DNA from: CAZGKW01 sp964526295
GTDB taxonomy: Bacteria; Planctomycetota; Phycisphaerae; FEN-1346
Reading direction: 5' to 3'
Assembly: GCA_964526295.1 (NCBI GenBank)
Contig: CAZGKW010000001.1
Location: 62,001 to 126,000, forward strand
Length of the DNA: 64,000 bases
Below the pieces are notes generated by a model. The model was not told the DNA's origin. It did no database searches and saw nothing but the letters and a program-made list of their open reading frames with translations. Shown here one piece after another: positions 38,301 through 45,931 of this stretch. The position numbers and the translations under genes were made by a program. Every line of letters starts with the position of its first letter. Positions within the stretch are counted from its first letter, which is position 1.

Positions 38301-38773
38301 TCGACGGCGAGGGCTGGCAGGTCATCGACTACAAGTCCGGCTCGTCCGCCCCGACCAAGGCCGACACGGAGGCCGGCACGAGCTTCCAGCTTCCGGTCTA
38401 CCTGTGGGCCGGGGCCATGCTCCTGGACCTCCCCCTGGGCACCGTCCCGGCCGAGGCGTTCTTCCTGCCCGTTCGCTCGCCGGGCCGGACCGGCCGCCTG
38501 TACAGCCACAAGCGCAAGGGCCCGAACGAGGACTTCGAGCGGACGATTCAGCGGAGCCGCGCCTACATCGAGCGGTTCGTCGGGGCGATGCGGGAGGGGC
38601 GGTTCGCCGTCTATCCGCGGACGCGGGGCGGATGCCGCAGCCGGTGCGACTTCGGCGACATCTGCCGTTACGCCGAGTGGCGGATCAATCGCAAGTGGGA
38701 CGAGCATCCTATCGAGGCCCTCCAAGTCCTGGCCGACGACGAGGAAACCGCTGCCGAGGAGGACGCCGCATGA
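35357..38773 (+). CDS. addB: ATP-dependent helicase/nuclease subunit AddB
   Basis: Partner of AddA in a RecBCD-like enzyme that resects double-strand breaks for RecA. The 1138-residue protein has an N-terminal P-loop (GPARSGKAG, residues 9-17), a degenerate UvrD-like helicase body, and a C-terminal PD-(D/E)XK nuclease with Asp991 and Lys993 in VIDYKSG. Cysteines 820, 1093, 1097 and 1103 have the spacing of the AddB [4Fe-4S] staple. Its TGA overlaps the addA ATG by 4 nt. Clearly the AddB architecture, though divergent in the middle. Confidence 0.88.
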   Translation: MPSPVELIVGPARSGKAGRVLIAYLEAYAAGGAGRCLMLVPTAARRWATESRLLAAQGCGVLVRPQVLTLPDLADRLLTAAGSPVRRISALARRQVVRRCLAALDEKQASVLGPVRTAPGLVDALDALFRELKAARIEPDDFGRGFAGPLRTPRNRLLAHLYAAYQRTLHELDVYDDAGQFWHAAALAAEGRFGPFADLDLLVVDGFQDLAPAQVDMLDALSRRARRTLITLTWEADAARAKLFGVTGRTRQALRDRFGDRLRETTAAALDADDSPQGREKRCVGLPPDLERVRRHLFRLPAAESPATAEGDIRIVRAAGRTREVEEVARQIVDLLRRGAAGPGQIAVIARSLEPYAALVREVFPRYGISLRVERAVRLSECPVVRAAMALLSLQRQDYTYRSVARVLKSNWFRPEAFGVDAETARAAARLARDANVWEGRASYARGFGYLRNQLARAVERGGDPDEDVPSADEAARELAEIDASETFLERLFDATALPESASRADLAERVRTVLHEAGLWDAAPDDPDPLRGARALNALAALEDVLTEVSVLPAAAVSQAADTSEVSLEEFVAELSRGLDIASVPASEPPGAPVVVTDVVQSRALAYRHVFILGLAERQFPRRERRHPFLGESERESLRKAGLPLQPGGHDAENEMLLFYLAATRAGETLTLCYPSLDASGRPVLASHYLDQVSELFAPGPDGEALPLTEAGTRDLALPDERVRCRRELLTQSMWHVWGPGETPEMDVRLSVLDAMAAEADPVRAALAGLAIEWEREHGEAFGPFDGVLVAHDILDALAARFPSQVTMSARRLELFGGCPFAYLAGDLLGLEPIDEPSRDLGPLDVGLIYHGLLERFFGALIASPEVDARLTEETRDAALAMLEETAEAYFAHLEARGRVGSPALWKAQRRKVLRDLADLVDWHVSFRQQADWRPAEVEAVFGGAGGGSAGGAGTDEPLVLATRFGDVRLRGRIDRIDRAVDGEGWQVIDYKSGSSAPTKADTEAGTSFQLPVYLWAGAMLLDLPLGTVPAEAFFLPVRSPGRTGRLYSHKRKGPNEDFERTIQRSRAYIERFVGAMREGRFAVYPRTRGGCRSRCDFGDICRYAEWRINRKWDEHPIEALQVLADDEETAAEEDAA

Positions 38774-41700
38774 CCGCCCTGGGCCGGCTCACGGACGACC
38801 AGCGGGCCGTCGTGACCGGCCTGGAACGGAACTTCTGCGTCACCAGCGGGGCCGGGTGCGGCAAGACGCGCGTCCTTGTCGAGCGGTACATCCACTACCT
38901 GGACGAGGACACGGCCCTACCCCTGGGACGGCTGGCGGCCATCACGTTCACGGAGAACGCGGCCGCCGAGATGCGTGACCGCATCCGCGGGGCGTGCCGG
39001 ACACGCATCGCCGAGGCGCGTCGTGAGGACCGGCCGCGGGACCTTGGTCGGTGGCTGGCCCGGTACTGGGACGTCGACGTCGCGCCGATCAATACGATCC
39101 ACGGGTTCTGCGCGTCGCTGCTCCGGGAGTGGCCCATCGAGGCCGGCATCGACCCGAACTTCACGGTCCTCGACGATGCCACCGCCGTCCTGCTGGCCGA
39201 AGACACCATCGGCGGCTGCATCGAGGAGCTGCTCGGCGCCGACGACGAGGCGATCGTGGCCGTCCTGGAGCACTTCGACCTGCGGACCCTCCGCGAGGTG
39301 CTCGCCGAGATCGTCCTCCAGAAGCGGGACGAGCTGCGGCGGGTGGCCGGGCCGGCGCTGGCGCGGAGCGATGAGGCCATTCTGGCCGACCTCCACAAGG
39401 CCGTGGCCGGGCGCCTGCGAGCCGCACTCGACGAGTCGCTCGCCGGCCCGGAGGTCGTCGAGGCCATCCGGACCATCGAAACCCTCCACGGCGACCCGGC
39501 CGACAAGCTGGAGCCGATACGCGCCGAGGCGGCGTCGCGCCTGGCAAACCTTCGCCGTGCCCGAACGGCCAAGCCGGCCGCCGGCCATGCCCGATGGATC
39601 GCCGAGAACGTCCGCCTGACCGTCGGCAGCGCGAAGCTCTGGCCGTCGAAAGACGACCTCCAGGCGGCCAAGGACGCCCTGAAGACGGTCCGCGAGGCGC
39701 TCAAGGAGGCGCTCGAGTCAGCCCCGGCCTTCGATAAAGACTTCGAGCGGGAGCACCTCGCCCTCGCCCGGGCGCTGTACGTCGTCGCCGAGCGGGCCGT
39801 CGCCGACTACGACGCCGCCAAGCGCGACCGGTCGGCCCTGGACTTCGAGGACCTCCAGATCGGCGTCCGCGACCTGCTGCGCGACCGCCCCCGTGTCCTG
39901 GCGGAGCTGCGGAAGCGGTTCCGGGCGGTCCTGGTCGACGAGCTCCAGGACACGAACTTCCTCCAGTTCGAGATCGTCGAGCGTCTCGCCTCCGGGGCCG
40001 GCCGGGGCGGGAACGGCCTCCGGCCCGGGGCGTTCTTCGGAGTAGGCGACCCGAAGCAGTCCATCTACCGCTTCCGCGGGGCCGAGGTGGAGGTCTTCGA
40101 CGCGGCCCGGCCCCGCGTCGGGAGGGCGGGCCAGCGGGGCCTGGAGGAGAGCTGGCGGCTCCACCCCGGCCTGGCAGCCCTCGTCAACGACGTCTTCGGA
40201 CGCCTGATGGGCGACCGGTACGACCCGATCGAGGGCATGCATCGCCAGGTCAACGACTACGTCGGCGAACTGCTATACGTCACGAACCCGAAGGCCCCCG
40301 ACGGGTTCCGGGCCGAGGAAGGCCTTACGGAGGAGGCCCGGACGCTGGCAGACGGGCTCCGTCGGATGGTCGAGAACGGCGAGGTCCGCCTCTGGGACCG
40401 CGACCGCGACGAGACCCGCCCCGCGACGTACGGCGACGTGGCCATCCTCCTGCGCCGCACGTCGTATCTGCACCTGTTCGAAGAAGCCCTGGAGCGGGAG
40501 GGCGTCCCGTACCTCGTCGTCGCCGGCGGCGGCTTCTACAAGCAGCAGGAGGTCATCGACGCCCTGAACCTGCTGCGTGTCCTCGACGACCCGGCCGACG
40601 AGCTGCACCTGGCGGGCGTCCTCCGATCGCCGTTCTTCGCCGTCAGCGACGAGGGGCTGCTGCGCCTGCGGCGGCTCGGCGGCACGCTGGGCGAAGCCCT
40701 GGGCCGGGCGGGCGAAGCCCCCGGCATGGACGCGGCCGACCGCGACGGCTGCGAGCGGGCCGCCCGGCGGCTCGCCGAGTGGGCCGAAGCCAAGGACCGG
40801 CTGGGCCTGGCGGCCCTGGTGGACCGCGTCGTCTTCGGCTCCGGCTACGCCGCCTCCGCCGTCGGACGATTCGGCGGCGAGCGGGCCTATGCGAACCTGC
40901 GACAGATGGTCGAGCTGGCCCGGTCGTTCGAGCGACAGGGCCTCGAATCGCTCGGCGACTACGTGGTCTACGTGTCGGACTTCATGCGGAGCGAGATGCG
41001 CCAGGAGCAGGCCCCCGTCGAGTCGCCCGGGGCCGAAGCCGTCCGCCTCATGACCATCCACAAGGCGAAGGGCCTGGAGTTTCCGATCGTGGTGGTTCCG
41101 GACCTCGGGTTCGCCTCGCAGGCCCCACGGTCGCCCTGCCGGATCCACCCCTCGACCGGGCTGGCGGTGCGGATGCGCGACGCCGAGGGCGACCGGCGCC
41201 TCTCAGCCGCCCTGGCGATGGCCCGGCTCGACGAGATCGAGGCCGAGCGGCAGGAATCCCTCCGCGTGCTCTACGTCGCCATGACGCGGGCCAGAGATTT
41301 CTTGGTCCCGGCAACCCACGCGCTGTATAAACGAAAAAGCGGAACATGGCAGGAATCGCTTTTCGAGGCCCTTCGGCAGGAGGACTTGCCGGAGGCCGAC
41401 GGTGAGGTGGTCCTGTCGGGGGGACACCGGATGCGTTTGCGGGTCACGTCGCCGCCGAAGCGTATCGCTCGGCACCAGAAACGGCGAGTCGGCCCTCGCG
41501 ACGTCATCACGGAAGGCCGCATCTCATGGGAGCGCCTTGCGGCCCGCCGGTCGGGGGCTGCGGCCGACCACGCCCGAGAGCGGCTGGAGGCCTGCCAGCC
41601 GCCGCCGGGCGCCGACCCCCTGCCCCCGCGCGTCGCCGCCACGTCGCTCGACACGTACCGCCGTTGCCCGCGGCACTACTGGTGGACGCACGTCGCGGGC

Positions 41701-42351
41701 CTCGACGCGTGCGAGCCGGAGCCGCCGGCGGAAGCGGGTCTCTCGGTCCGTAAGCTGGGGGCCTTGTACCACCGGGCGCTGGAGCTGGCCCGCTCGCCCG
41801 ATGCCGACGCCGTCCGGTCTGCCGTCGACGGCGCCCTGCGGGAGCTGGACGCCGGGTCGGACGACGCCGGGCGCCGCCTTCGGCCCGCGGTGGAGAGGGT
41901 GGTCCAGACGTTCTGGGCGAGCGACCTGGGCCGACGCGTCGCCCGTGCAAAACAGGTCCATCGCGAGCTGCCGGTGCTGCTTCAGGTGGACGGTACCGAA
42001 GTGGCCGGCACGATCGACCTCCTGTTCGAGGACGCCCACGGACGCTGGGAGCTGGTCGACTACAAGAGCGGCGACGGCTGCACGTCGGAAGAAGCTGCCG
42101 CCCGATATCGGCTGCAACTGGGGCTTTACGCCCTGGCGGCGAGCCGATGGCTCGGGCGGCCCATCGACCGCTGGAGTCTCTACTTCCTCGCCTCGTCCGC
42201 CGCGGTGGGCGAAGCGCTGAGCTCGGCGGACCTGGAGCGAGCGCAGGCGGAGGCCCGCGCGGTGCTGGCGGACATCGCCGCCGGGTGTTTCGAACCCGGC
42301 GACCGTCAGGCGTGTCCGCGGTGCCCGGCGGTGCCCGTCTGCCGGCCGTAA
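38770..42351 (+). CDS. addA: ATP-dependent helicase/nuclease subunit AddA
   Basis: A 1193-residue UvrD-type helicase with a C-terminal nuclease. Helicase motifs: SGAGCGKT (Walker A, near 27), ITFTENAAAEM, VLVDELQDTN (motif II), GDPKQSIYRFRGAE (motif III), VRLMTIHKAKGLEFPIV (motif V) and LYVAMTRAR (motif VI). The nuclease has GTIDLLFED and ELVDYKSG (Asp1097, Lys1099) with a downstream YRLQLGLY. Unusually for AddA, cysteines 966, 1182, 1185 and 1191 form the C...C-x2-C-x5-C pattern of a Cas4/AddB-type Fe-S nuclease. ATG start overlaps the addB stop. Confidence 0.93.
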   Translation: MTALGRLTDDQRAVVTGLERNFCVTSGAGCGKTRVLVERYIHYLDEDTALPLGRLAAITFTENAAAEMRDRIRGACRTRIAEARREDRPRDLGRWLARYWDVDVAPINTIHGFCASLLREWPIEAGIDPNFTVLDDATAVLLAEDTIGGCIEELLGADDEAIVAVLEHFDLRTLREVLAEIVLQKRDELRRVAGPALARSDEAILADLHKAVAGRLRAALDESLAGPEVVEAIRTIETLHGDPADKLEPIRAEAASRLANLRRARTAKPAAGHARWIAENVRLTVGSAKLWPSKDDLQAAKDALKTVREALKEALESAPAFDKDFEREHLALARALYVVAERAVADYDAAKRDRSALDFEDLQIGVRDLLRDRPRVLAELRKRFRAVLVDELQDTNFLQFEIVERLASGAGRGGNGLRPGAFFGVGDPKQSIYRFRGAEVEVFDAARPRVGRAGQRGLEESWRLHPGLAALVNDVFGRLMGDRYDPIEGMHRQVNDYVGELLYVTNPKAPDGFRAEEGLTEEARTLADGLRRMVENGEVRLWDRDRDETRPATYGDVAILLRRTSYLHLFEEALEREGVPYLVVAGGGFYKQQEVIDALNLLRVLDDPADELHLAGVLRSPFFAVSDEGLLRLRRLGGTLGEALGRAGEAPGMDAADRDGCERAARRLAEWAEAKDRLGLAALVDRVVFGSGYAASAVGRFGGERAYANLRQMVELARSFERQGLESLGDYVVYVSDFMRSEMRQEQAPVESPGAEAVRLMTIHKAKGLEFPIVVVPDLGFASQAPRSPCRIHPSTGLAVRMRDAEGDRRLSAALAMARLDEIEAERQESLRVLYVAMTRARDFLVPATHALYKRKSGTWQESLFEALRQEDLPEADGEVVLSGGHRMRLRVTSPPKRIARHQKRRVGPRDVITEGRISWERLAARRSGAAADHARERLEACQPPPGADPLPPRVAATSLDTYRRCPRHYWWTHVAGLDACEPEPPAEAGLSVRKLGALYHRALELARSPDADAVRSAVDGALRELDAGSDDAGRRLRPAVERVVQTFWASDLGRRVARAKQVHRELPVLLQVDGTEVAGTIDLLFEDAHGRWELVDYKSGDGCTSEEAAARYRLQLGLYALAASRWLGRPIDRWSLYFLASSAAVGEALSSADLERAQAEARAVLADIAAGCFEPGDRQACPRCPAVPVCRP

Positions 42352-42387
42352 GCCCCGACACTTCCATCCACGAAGGGGGGACATGCG

Positions 42388-42903
42388 ATGTACGACTTCT
42401 CTGCCTTACGCGAATTCCGCAAGAAGAGAGGATGGACCATCAAGGCCCTCAGCGAACGGGCGGGGGTCAGCGCGGTGGCCCTGTCGAAGCTCGAACGGAA
42501 CCAGGGCAACCCGGAGCTCCGGACCCTGGACCGCCTCGCCCGGGCCCTGGAGGTGGCCACCTACACCATCCTCGCGATGGCCGAACGGCGGCGACCCGTT
42601 CGCCTCGACGAGGAACGCACGACCGTCCTCGACGGCGCCACGTGCCGTTATGTCGATTTCGATGGCACGCGGGTCTGCTGGGTCAAGGGGCAGCGGGGAC
42701 AGCGAGGCAACGACCTCGACCTGCACGGGGAGGACTTCGAGCACTGCTTCGTCCTGGAGGGCCGCCTGAAGGTCTGCGTCCGGGGCAGCGACTACGAGGT
42801 CAAGGCCGGCGAAGGCCTGACCTGGGACTGCCTGTTCGAGCACGAGTACGAGATGCTCGAGCCGACGACCTTCGTGGCCGTCCTGGAGCCGAAGCGGATT
42901 TGA
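42388..42903 (+). CDS. XRE-family regulator with C-terminal cupin domain
   Basis: A 171-residue DNA-binding regulator. The N-terminal HTH (residues 5-60) reads LREFRKKRGWTIKALSERAGVSAVALSKLER. The C-terminal half is a cupin barrel (EHCFVLEGRLKVCV, YEVKAGEGLTWDC) that would sense a small ligand. AAGGGGGG lies before the ATG. It starts 36 nt after addA on the same strand and may be read from the same transcript, but such regulators usually control metabolic genes, so regulation of addAB is only a possibility. Confidence 0.85.
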   Translation: MYDFSALREFRKKRGWTIKALSERAGVSAVALSKLERNQGNPELRTLDRLARALEVATYTILAMAERRRPVRLDEERTTVLDGATCRYVDFDGTRVCWVKGQRGQRGNDLDLHGEDFEHCFVLEGRLKVCVRGSDYEVKAGEGLTWDCLFEHEYEMLEPTTFVAVLEPKRI

Positions 42904-42958
42904 GCGGCCGGGTTCGCCCGAGCGAGCGCATCCGCCTGAAGCGACGGGCGAAGCGGCC

Positions 42959-43678
42959 TCAGGGGCCGCCGGCCAGCTCGGCCCGGAGGCGGGCCAGGCG
43001 GTCGCGGACCTCGCCGTCGGCGAGCTTCGCGACCAGGTCCGGCGGCATGTCGTCCGCCCGGGCCAGCCTGGTGAACGCTTGCTCCAGGTACGCCAGCTCC
43101 GGCGCCACGCCGGCCCGGGCATCCCGGCGGACCCCCGCCAGCCGCTCGGCAACCTCGCCCGCATCGGCCCGGGCCTGGGCCAGGGCCGGCGACTCCTCGC
43201 CGGGCTCCACCAGGACCAGACGTACCAGGACGTGCTCGGCGTCTGCCAGGACGGGCCCCGTCCGCCGGGCCCATTCGCGGCGGCTGGCGTAGTCGAGACC
43301 CGCCAGCGACAACAGGACGATGCCCGCGGCCGCGGAGAACGCCGCCGCCAGCCGGCCCGGCACGAACCGTCGCCCGACGATCCGCCGCTTGGCACCGGTG
43401 ACGCTCGCGGCGAAGAACGCCCCCCGCCGCTTCAGCTCGCCGACCACCGCCGACGCGATGTCGGGGGCAGCCTCGGCCCGGTCGGCGTCCCCTCCTGGCG
43501 GGGCTTCGTCGGCGACCGCCGCTCGCGCGACGACGTCGTCGACGGATCGCAACCCGTTCAGCGCCTGGCGGCACGACGCGCAGCCGGCCAGGTGGGCCCG
43601 GACGGCCTCCGCCGCCGACGGCGGCAGCTCGCCGTCGAGGTACCGGCTCAAGGTGCGTTTCGCAACACAACGGCCCAT
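42959..43678 (-). CDS. Zinc-finger anti-sigma factor
   Basis: A 239-residue single-pass membrane protein that would sequester the neighbouring ECF sigma factor. The N-terminus has a putative ZAS zinc motif: LSRYLDGELPPSAAEAVRAHLAGCASC, with H-x3-C-x2-C and an early Cys4. One transmembrane segment lies in LAAAFSAAAGIVLLSLAGL (near residue 110), followed by an outward helical, glutamate/arginine-rich domain. I chose the ATG at 43678, with GGAG 7 nt upstream; an ATG at 43702 lacks a ribosome-binding site. It follows the ECF gene by 32 nt. Confidence 0.82.
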   Translation of the reverse strand: MGRCVAKRTLSRYLDGELPPSAAEAVRAHLAGCASCRQALNGLRSVDDVVARAAVADEAPPGGDADRAEAAPDIASAVVGELKRRGAFFAASVTGAKRRIVGRRFVPGRLAAAFSAAAGIVLLSLAGLDYASRREWARRTGPVLADAEHVLVRLVLVEPGEESPALAQARADAGEVAERLAGVRRDARAGVAPELAYLEQAFTRLARADDMPPDLVAKLADGEVRDRLARLRAELAGGP

Positions 43679-43710
43679 CGTCCGGCTCCGTGTGACGTGC
43701 ATCGCAGACG

Positions 43711-44469
43711 CTACGACCCGGCCCGCCCGCGAGATGCCCCGGCCGGCTTCGATCGAGCCGGGGCGGGCACCGCTGCGACGGCGCCCGGGCGGTACATGGT
43801 GGCCAGGTATTCGGGCGCTTTCAGACGGTCGAGCTCGGCGCCGAGTTCCTGCCTCGCCCGGAACAACCGGCTCCGAACGGCGCCGGCGGAGATGCCCAGC
43901 AGGTCGGCCAGCTCCTCGTAGCTCAGGCCCTCGCGGGCCCTCAGCAGCAGGACGCTTCGCAGCTTGGGCGGAAGCTTGGCCAAGGCCGCCTCCACCCGGT
44001 CGACCTCCTCGCGGGATTCCATGCGGCTCGACGGCCGCACGGCCCGGCGGGCCAGCGGGTGCTCCCGCAGGGCCTGGAGCTTCCGCTCGCGGGCGTCCTG
44101 CTTCCGCCAGTGATCGATGACCAGGTTGACGGCGACGCGGCGGAGCCAGCCGGGCAGCGTCTCGGCCGACTCGAACTCGTCCAGGTGCCGCCACAGGCGA
44201 ATGAAGGCGTCCTGGGCCAGGTCCTCGGCCAGGCTGGGCCGGCGGACCAGCCGCAGGATGAAGTGGTAGATGGGTTTCTCGAACCGCCGAACGAGGGCGG
44301 CGAAGGCCTGGCCGTCGCCTGCCCGTGCGGCGTCCAGAAGCCCCGGCAAGGTGGCCCGACGGGTCGAAATGGCCTCCGTCAGGGCAGCCAGGGCCTCGCG
44401 ATCCACCACCGCAGCCGCCGCCACAGCCGTCATCGGATCGACCCTGTTCTCTCGGTCTTGCACTGTCAT
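43711..44469 (-). CDS. ECF-type RNA polymerase sigma factor
   Basis: A 252-residue extracytoplasmic-function sigma factor. Region 2 runs from FAALVRRFEKPIYHFILRLV through AQDAFIRLWRHLDEF; region 4 is LPPKLRSVLLLRAREGLSYEELADLLGISAGAVRSRLFRAR. It has a 40-residue N-terminal lead and a 35-residue basic, alanine/proline-rich tail beyond the usual core. The next gene is a membrane anti-sigma factor, so it is presumably released by an envelope signal. Target promoters cannot be told from this window. Confidence 0.93.
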   Translation of the reverse strand: MTVQDRENRVDPMTAVAAAAVVDREALAALTEAISTRRATLPGLLDAARAGDGQAFAALVRRFEKPIYHFILRLVRRPSLAEDLAQDAFIRLWRHLDEFESAETLPGWLRRVAVNLVIDHWRKQDARERKLQALREHPLARRAVRPSSRMESREEVDRVEAALAKLPPKLRSVLLLRAREGLSYEELADLLGISAGAVRSRLFRARQELGAELDRLKAPEYLATMYRPGAVAAVPAPARSKPAGASRGRAGS

Positions 44470-44518
44470 GGACGTATCCGCCCGATCGGCGTTTCAGGAA
44501 AAACCCCCTTTTACCCTG

Positions 44519-44524
44519 TTATAC
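44519..44524 (-). promoter_or_regulatory. -10 box upstream of the ECF sigma gene
   Basis: TATAAC on the minus strand, about 50 nt before the ECF ATG, in a short AT-rich stretch. No confident -35. The ECF factor may also autoregulate from a promoter I cannot recognise. Confidence 0.35.
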
Positions 44525-44613
44525 GATGGAATCGGACGCCGCGCCGGCGGTTTCGGCGGGGGATTGGCACGGAAGGAAGAGACCGCCCCGCGGGTCCCCG
44601 GGAGGAGGGCGTC

Positions 44614-44790
44614 TCACTCGGTCTTTGCGGGGAGGTCGTCCCGGTCCCGGGCGGCCCGGTCGCTCTCCGCAAGAAGTGCCCCGACCTTCTCTCGCAGGTC
44701 CTCGGCCAACTGGTGCTCCCACTTGCTCAGCAGCGCCAGGCCTTCCAGGGACTTGGCGATCTCCCGGAGCAGGTCGTCGGACTTTGCCAC
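44614..44790 (-). CDS. 58-residue helical microprotein divergent from the S24 repressor
   Basis: An unrecognised small gene. From a GTG at 44790 it encodes a charged, helical protein: MAKSDDLLREIAKSLEGLAL, then LSKWEHQLAEDLREKVGALL, ending DDLPAKTE. Hydrophobic residues at i/i+3/i+4 spacing suggest an amphipathic or coiled helix. A GGGGGGAA stretch 5 nt upstream could serve as ribosome-binding site. It is divergent from the XRE-S24 repressor across 157 bp holding two palindromes, the arrangement of a repressor-controlled gene. Confidence 0.5.
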   Translation of the reverse strand: MAKSDDLLREIAKSLEGLALLSKWEHQLAEDLREKVGALLAESDRAARDRDDLPAKTE

Positions 44791-44865
44791 TGTGGTTCCC
44801 CCCGATTTCGCTTGCTTTCGGGCGGCGAACAGCTATATTCGTGATTGTGAACCTGCGCGAGCGTT

Positions 44866-44883
44866 CGTTCGCCAACGCGAACG
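44866..44883. promoter_or_regulatory. Candidate repressor operator 1
   Basis: CGTTCGC-CAAC-GCGAACG is a perfect 7-bp inverted repeat around 4 bp, in the divergent intergenic region of the XRE-S24 repressor. It shares the TTCGC/GCGAA half-site with the second palindrome at 44906-44924. Confidence 0.6.
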
Positions 44884-44894
44884 CCGGCTACTCT

Positions 44895-44900
44895 TTATAC
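44895..44900 (+). promoter_or_regulatory. -10 box of the XRE-S24 repressor gene
   Basis: TTATAC between the two palindromic operators, about 47 nt before the GTG. Binding at either operator would block it. No good -35 is evident. Confidence 0.4.
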
Positions 44901-44905
44901 GCACC

Positions 44906-44924
44906 TGCGAACGGATTCTTCGCA
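44906..44924. promoter_or_regulatory. Candidate repressor operator 2
   Basis: TGCGAA-CGGATTC-TTCGCA, 6-bp perfect arms around 7 bp, overlapping the likely transcription start of the repressor gene. Same GCGAA/TTCGC element as operator 1 but inverted in orientation and with wider spacing. Confidence 0.55.
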
Positions 44925-44947
44925 AATTCTCGGCGCGGGAGACCACC

Positions 44948-45931
44948 GTGGGGCGATCAGAGGAAGGCGGTAGCATCTCCGACCGCCTCCGGGAGCTCCG
45001 CGAGAGGCTGTTTGGGCCGCGAGGACGGGCCCGGTTCGCCCGGGCGCTCGGCATAAGTCCTTCCACGTACAATTATTACGAAAAGGGCCGCCAGCCGCCT
45101 GCCGACCTGCTCGCCCGGGCGGCCGAGGTGACCGGCGCCCGCCTGGAGTGGCTCCTCACGGGCCGGGGCGACCCCTTCGCCGAGGGGACGACGGCCCCGG
45201 GCGCCGAGGACCTCCCACCCGCTTTGCAGGACGCCCTGCGTCGTTTCACGGAAGCGGTGGGAGACGGTCCGGGCGCCGCGTCCGCCCGCGTCGCCCTGGG
45301 GGCCCTGCTTGGCGAAATCCGGGGCGCCCTGGCGGAACCGTCCGGGGCCGAGCGTCCCGCGCCGACCTTCCGCCTCGGCTCGCGAAGCGTGCCGATCCTG
45401 GCCCGCACGGCGGCCGGCCTGACGGCGGAGTGGGAGGCGTTCTTCCGCGGCCAGGAGGACCCGGGCGTCCTCGCGGGGCTCGTAGAAGGGCTTGAGGGCA
45501 GGACCGGGGCGGGGCGCGGGGCGGACCTTCGAGCGGCCGATCCGCAGCCTGAAGCCGCCCGCCCCGCGACGGGCGAGGCCCGACTGGTCCAGCTATCCGA
45601 ACCCACGCCCGAGGGGGTCGTCGAGTTCCTTGATCTGCCGTGGCTGCCGGCGCCCGATGCTGCGCTGTTCGGCCTCCGCGTCGACGGCGACAGCATGGCC
45701 CCGCGGGTCTGCGACGGCGACATCGTCGTCTGCCGATACGGGGCCGAGCCGTTGCCCGGCGGGACGGCCGTCGTCAGGCTCCGCGGCCGGATCGGCGTCA
45801 CGGTCAAGCTGTGGCGGCCCGAAGGCGAGAAGGTCCACCTCATCCCCATCAACGAGACGTACGACCCGACCGTCTGCGATCTGGCCGACGTCCTCTGGGC
45901 GTGGCGGGTCCTGTGGGTCGTCCGGATGTAG
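44948..45931 (+). CDS. XRE-S24 self-cleaving-type repressor (LexA/CI-like)
   Basis: A 327-residue regulator. Residues 10-75 are an HTH (RARFARALGISPSTYNYYEKGRQ). After a helical linker, an AAG site at 155-157 (LARTAAGLTAEW) matches the Ala-Gly bond cut in LexA and CI. The S24 domain has Ser249 in DGDSMAP and Lys287 in VTVKLW, the Ser/Lys dyad, plus DGDIVVC and the C-terminal VLWAWRVLWVV. All parts needed for RecA-stimulated self-cleavage are there, but a linker of about 55 residues between cleavage site and core is longer than usual. GGAG lies about 7 nt before the GTG start. It may respond to DNA damage; addAB lies nearby. Its 3' end overlaps the M48 gene. Confidence 0.85.
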   Translation: MGRSEEGGSISDRLRELRERLFGPRGRARFARALGISPSTYNYYEKGRQPPADLLARAAEVTGARLEWLLTGRGDPFAEGTTAPGAEDLPPALQDALRRFTEAVGDGPGAASARVALGALLGEIRGALAEPSGAERPAPTFRLGSRSVPILARTAAGLTAEWEAFFRGQEDPGVLAGLVEGLEGRTGAGRGADLRAADPQPEAARPATGEARLVQLSEPTPEGVVEFLDLPWLPAPDAALFGLRVDGDSMAPRVCDGDIVVCRYGAEPLPGGTAVVRLRGRIGVTVKLWRPEGEKVHLIPINETYDPTVCDLADVLWAWRVLWVVRM

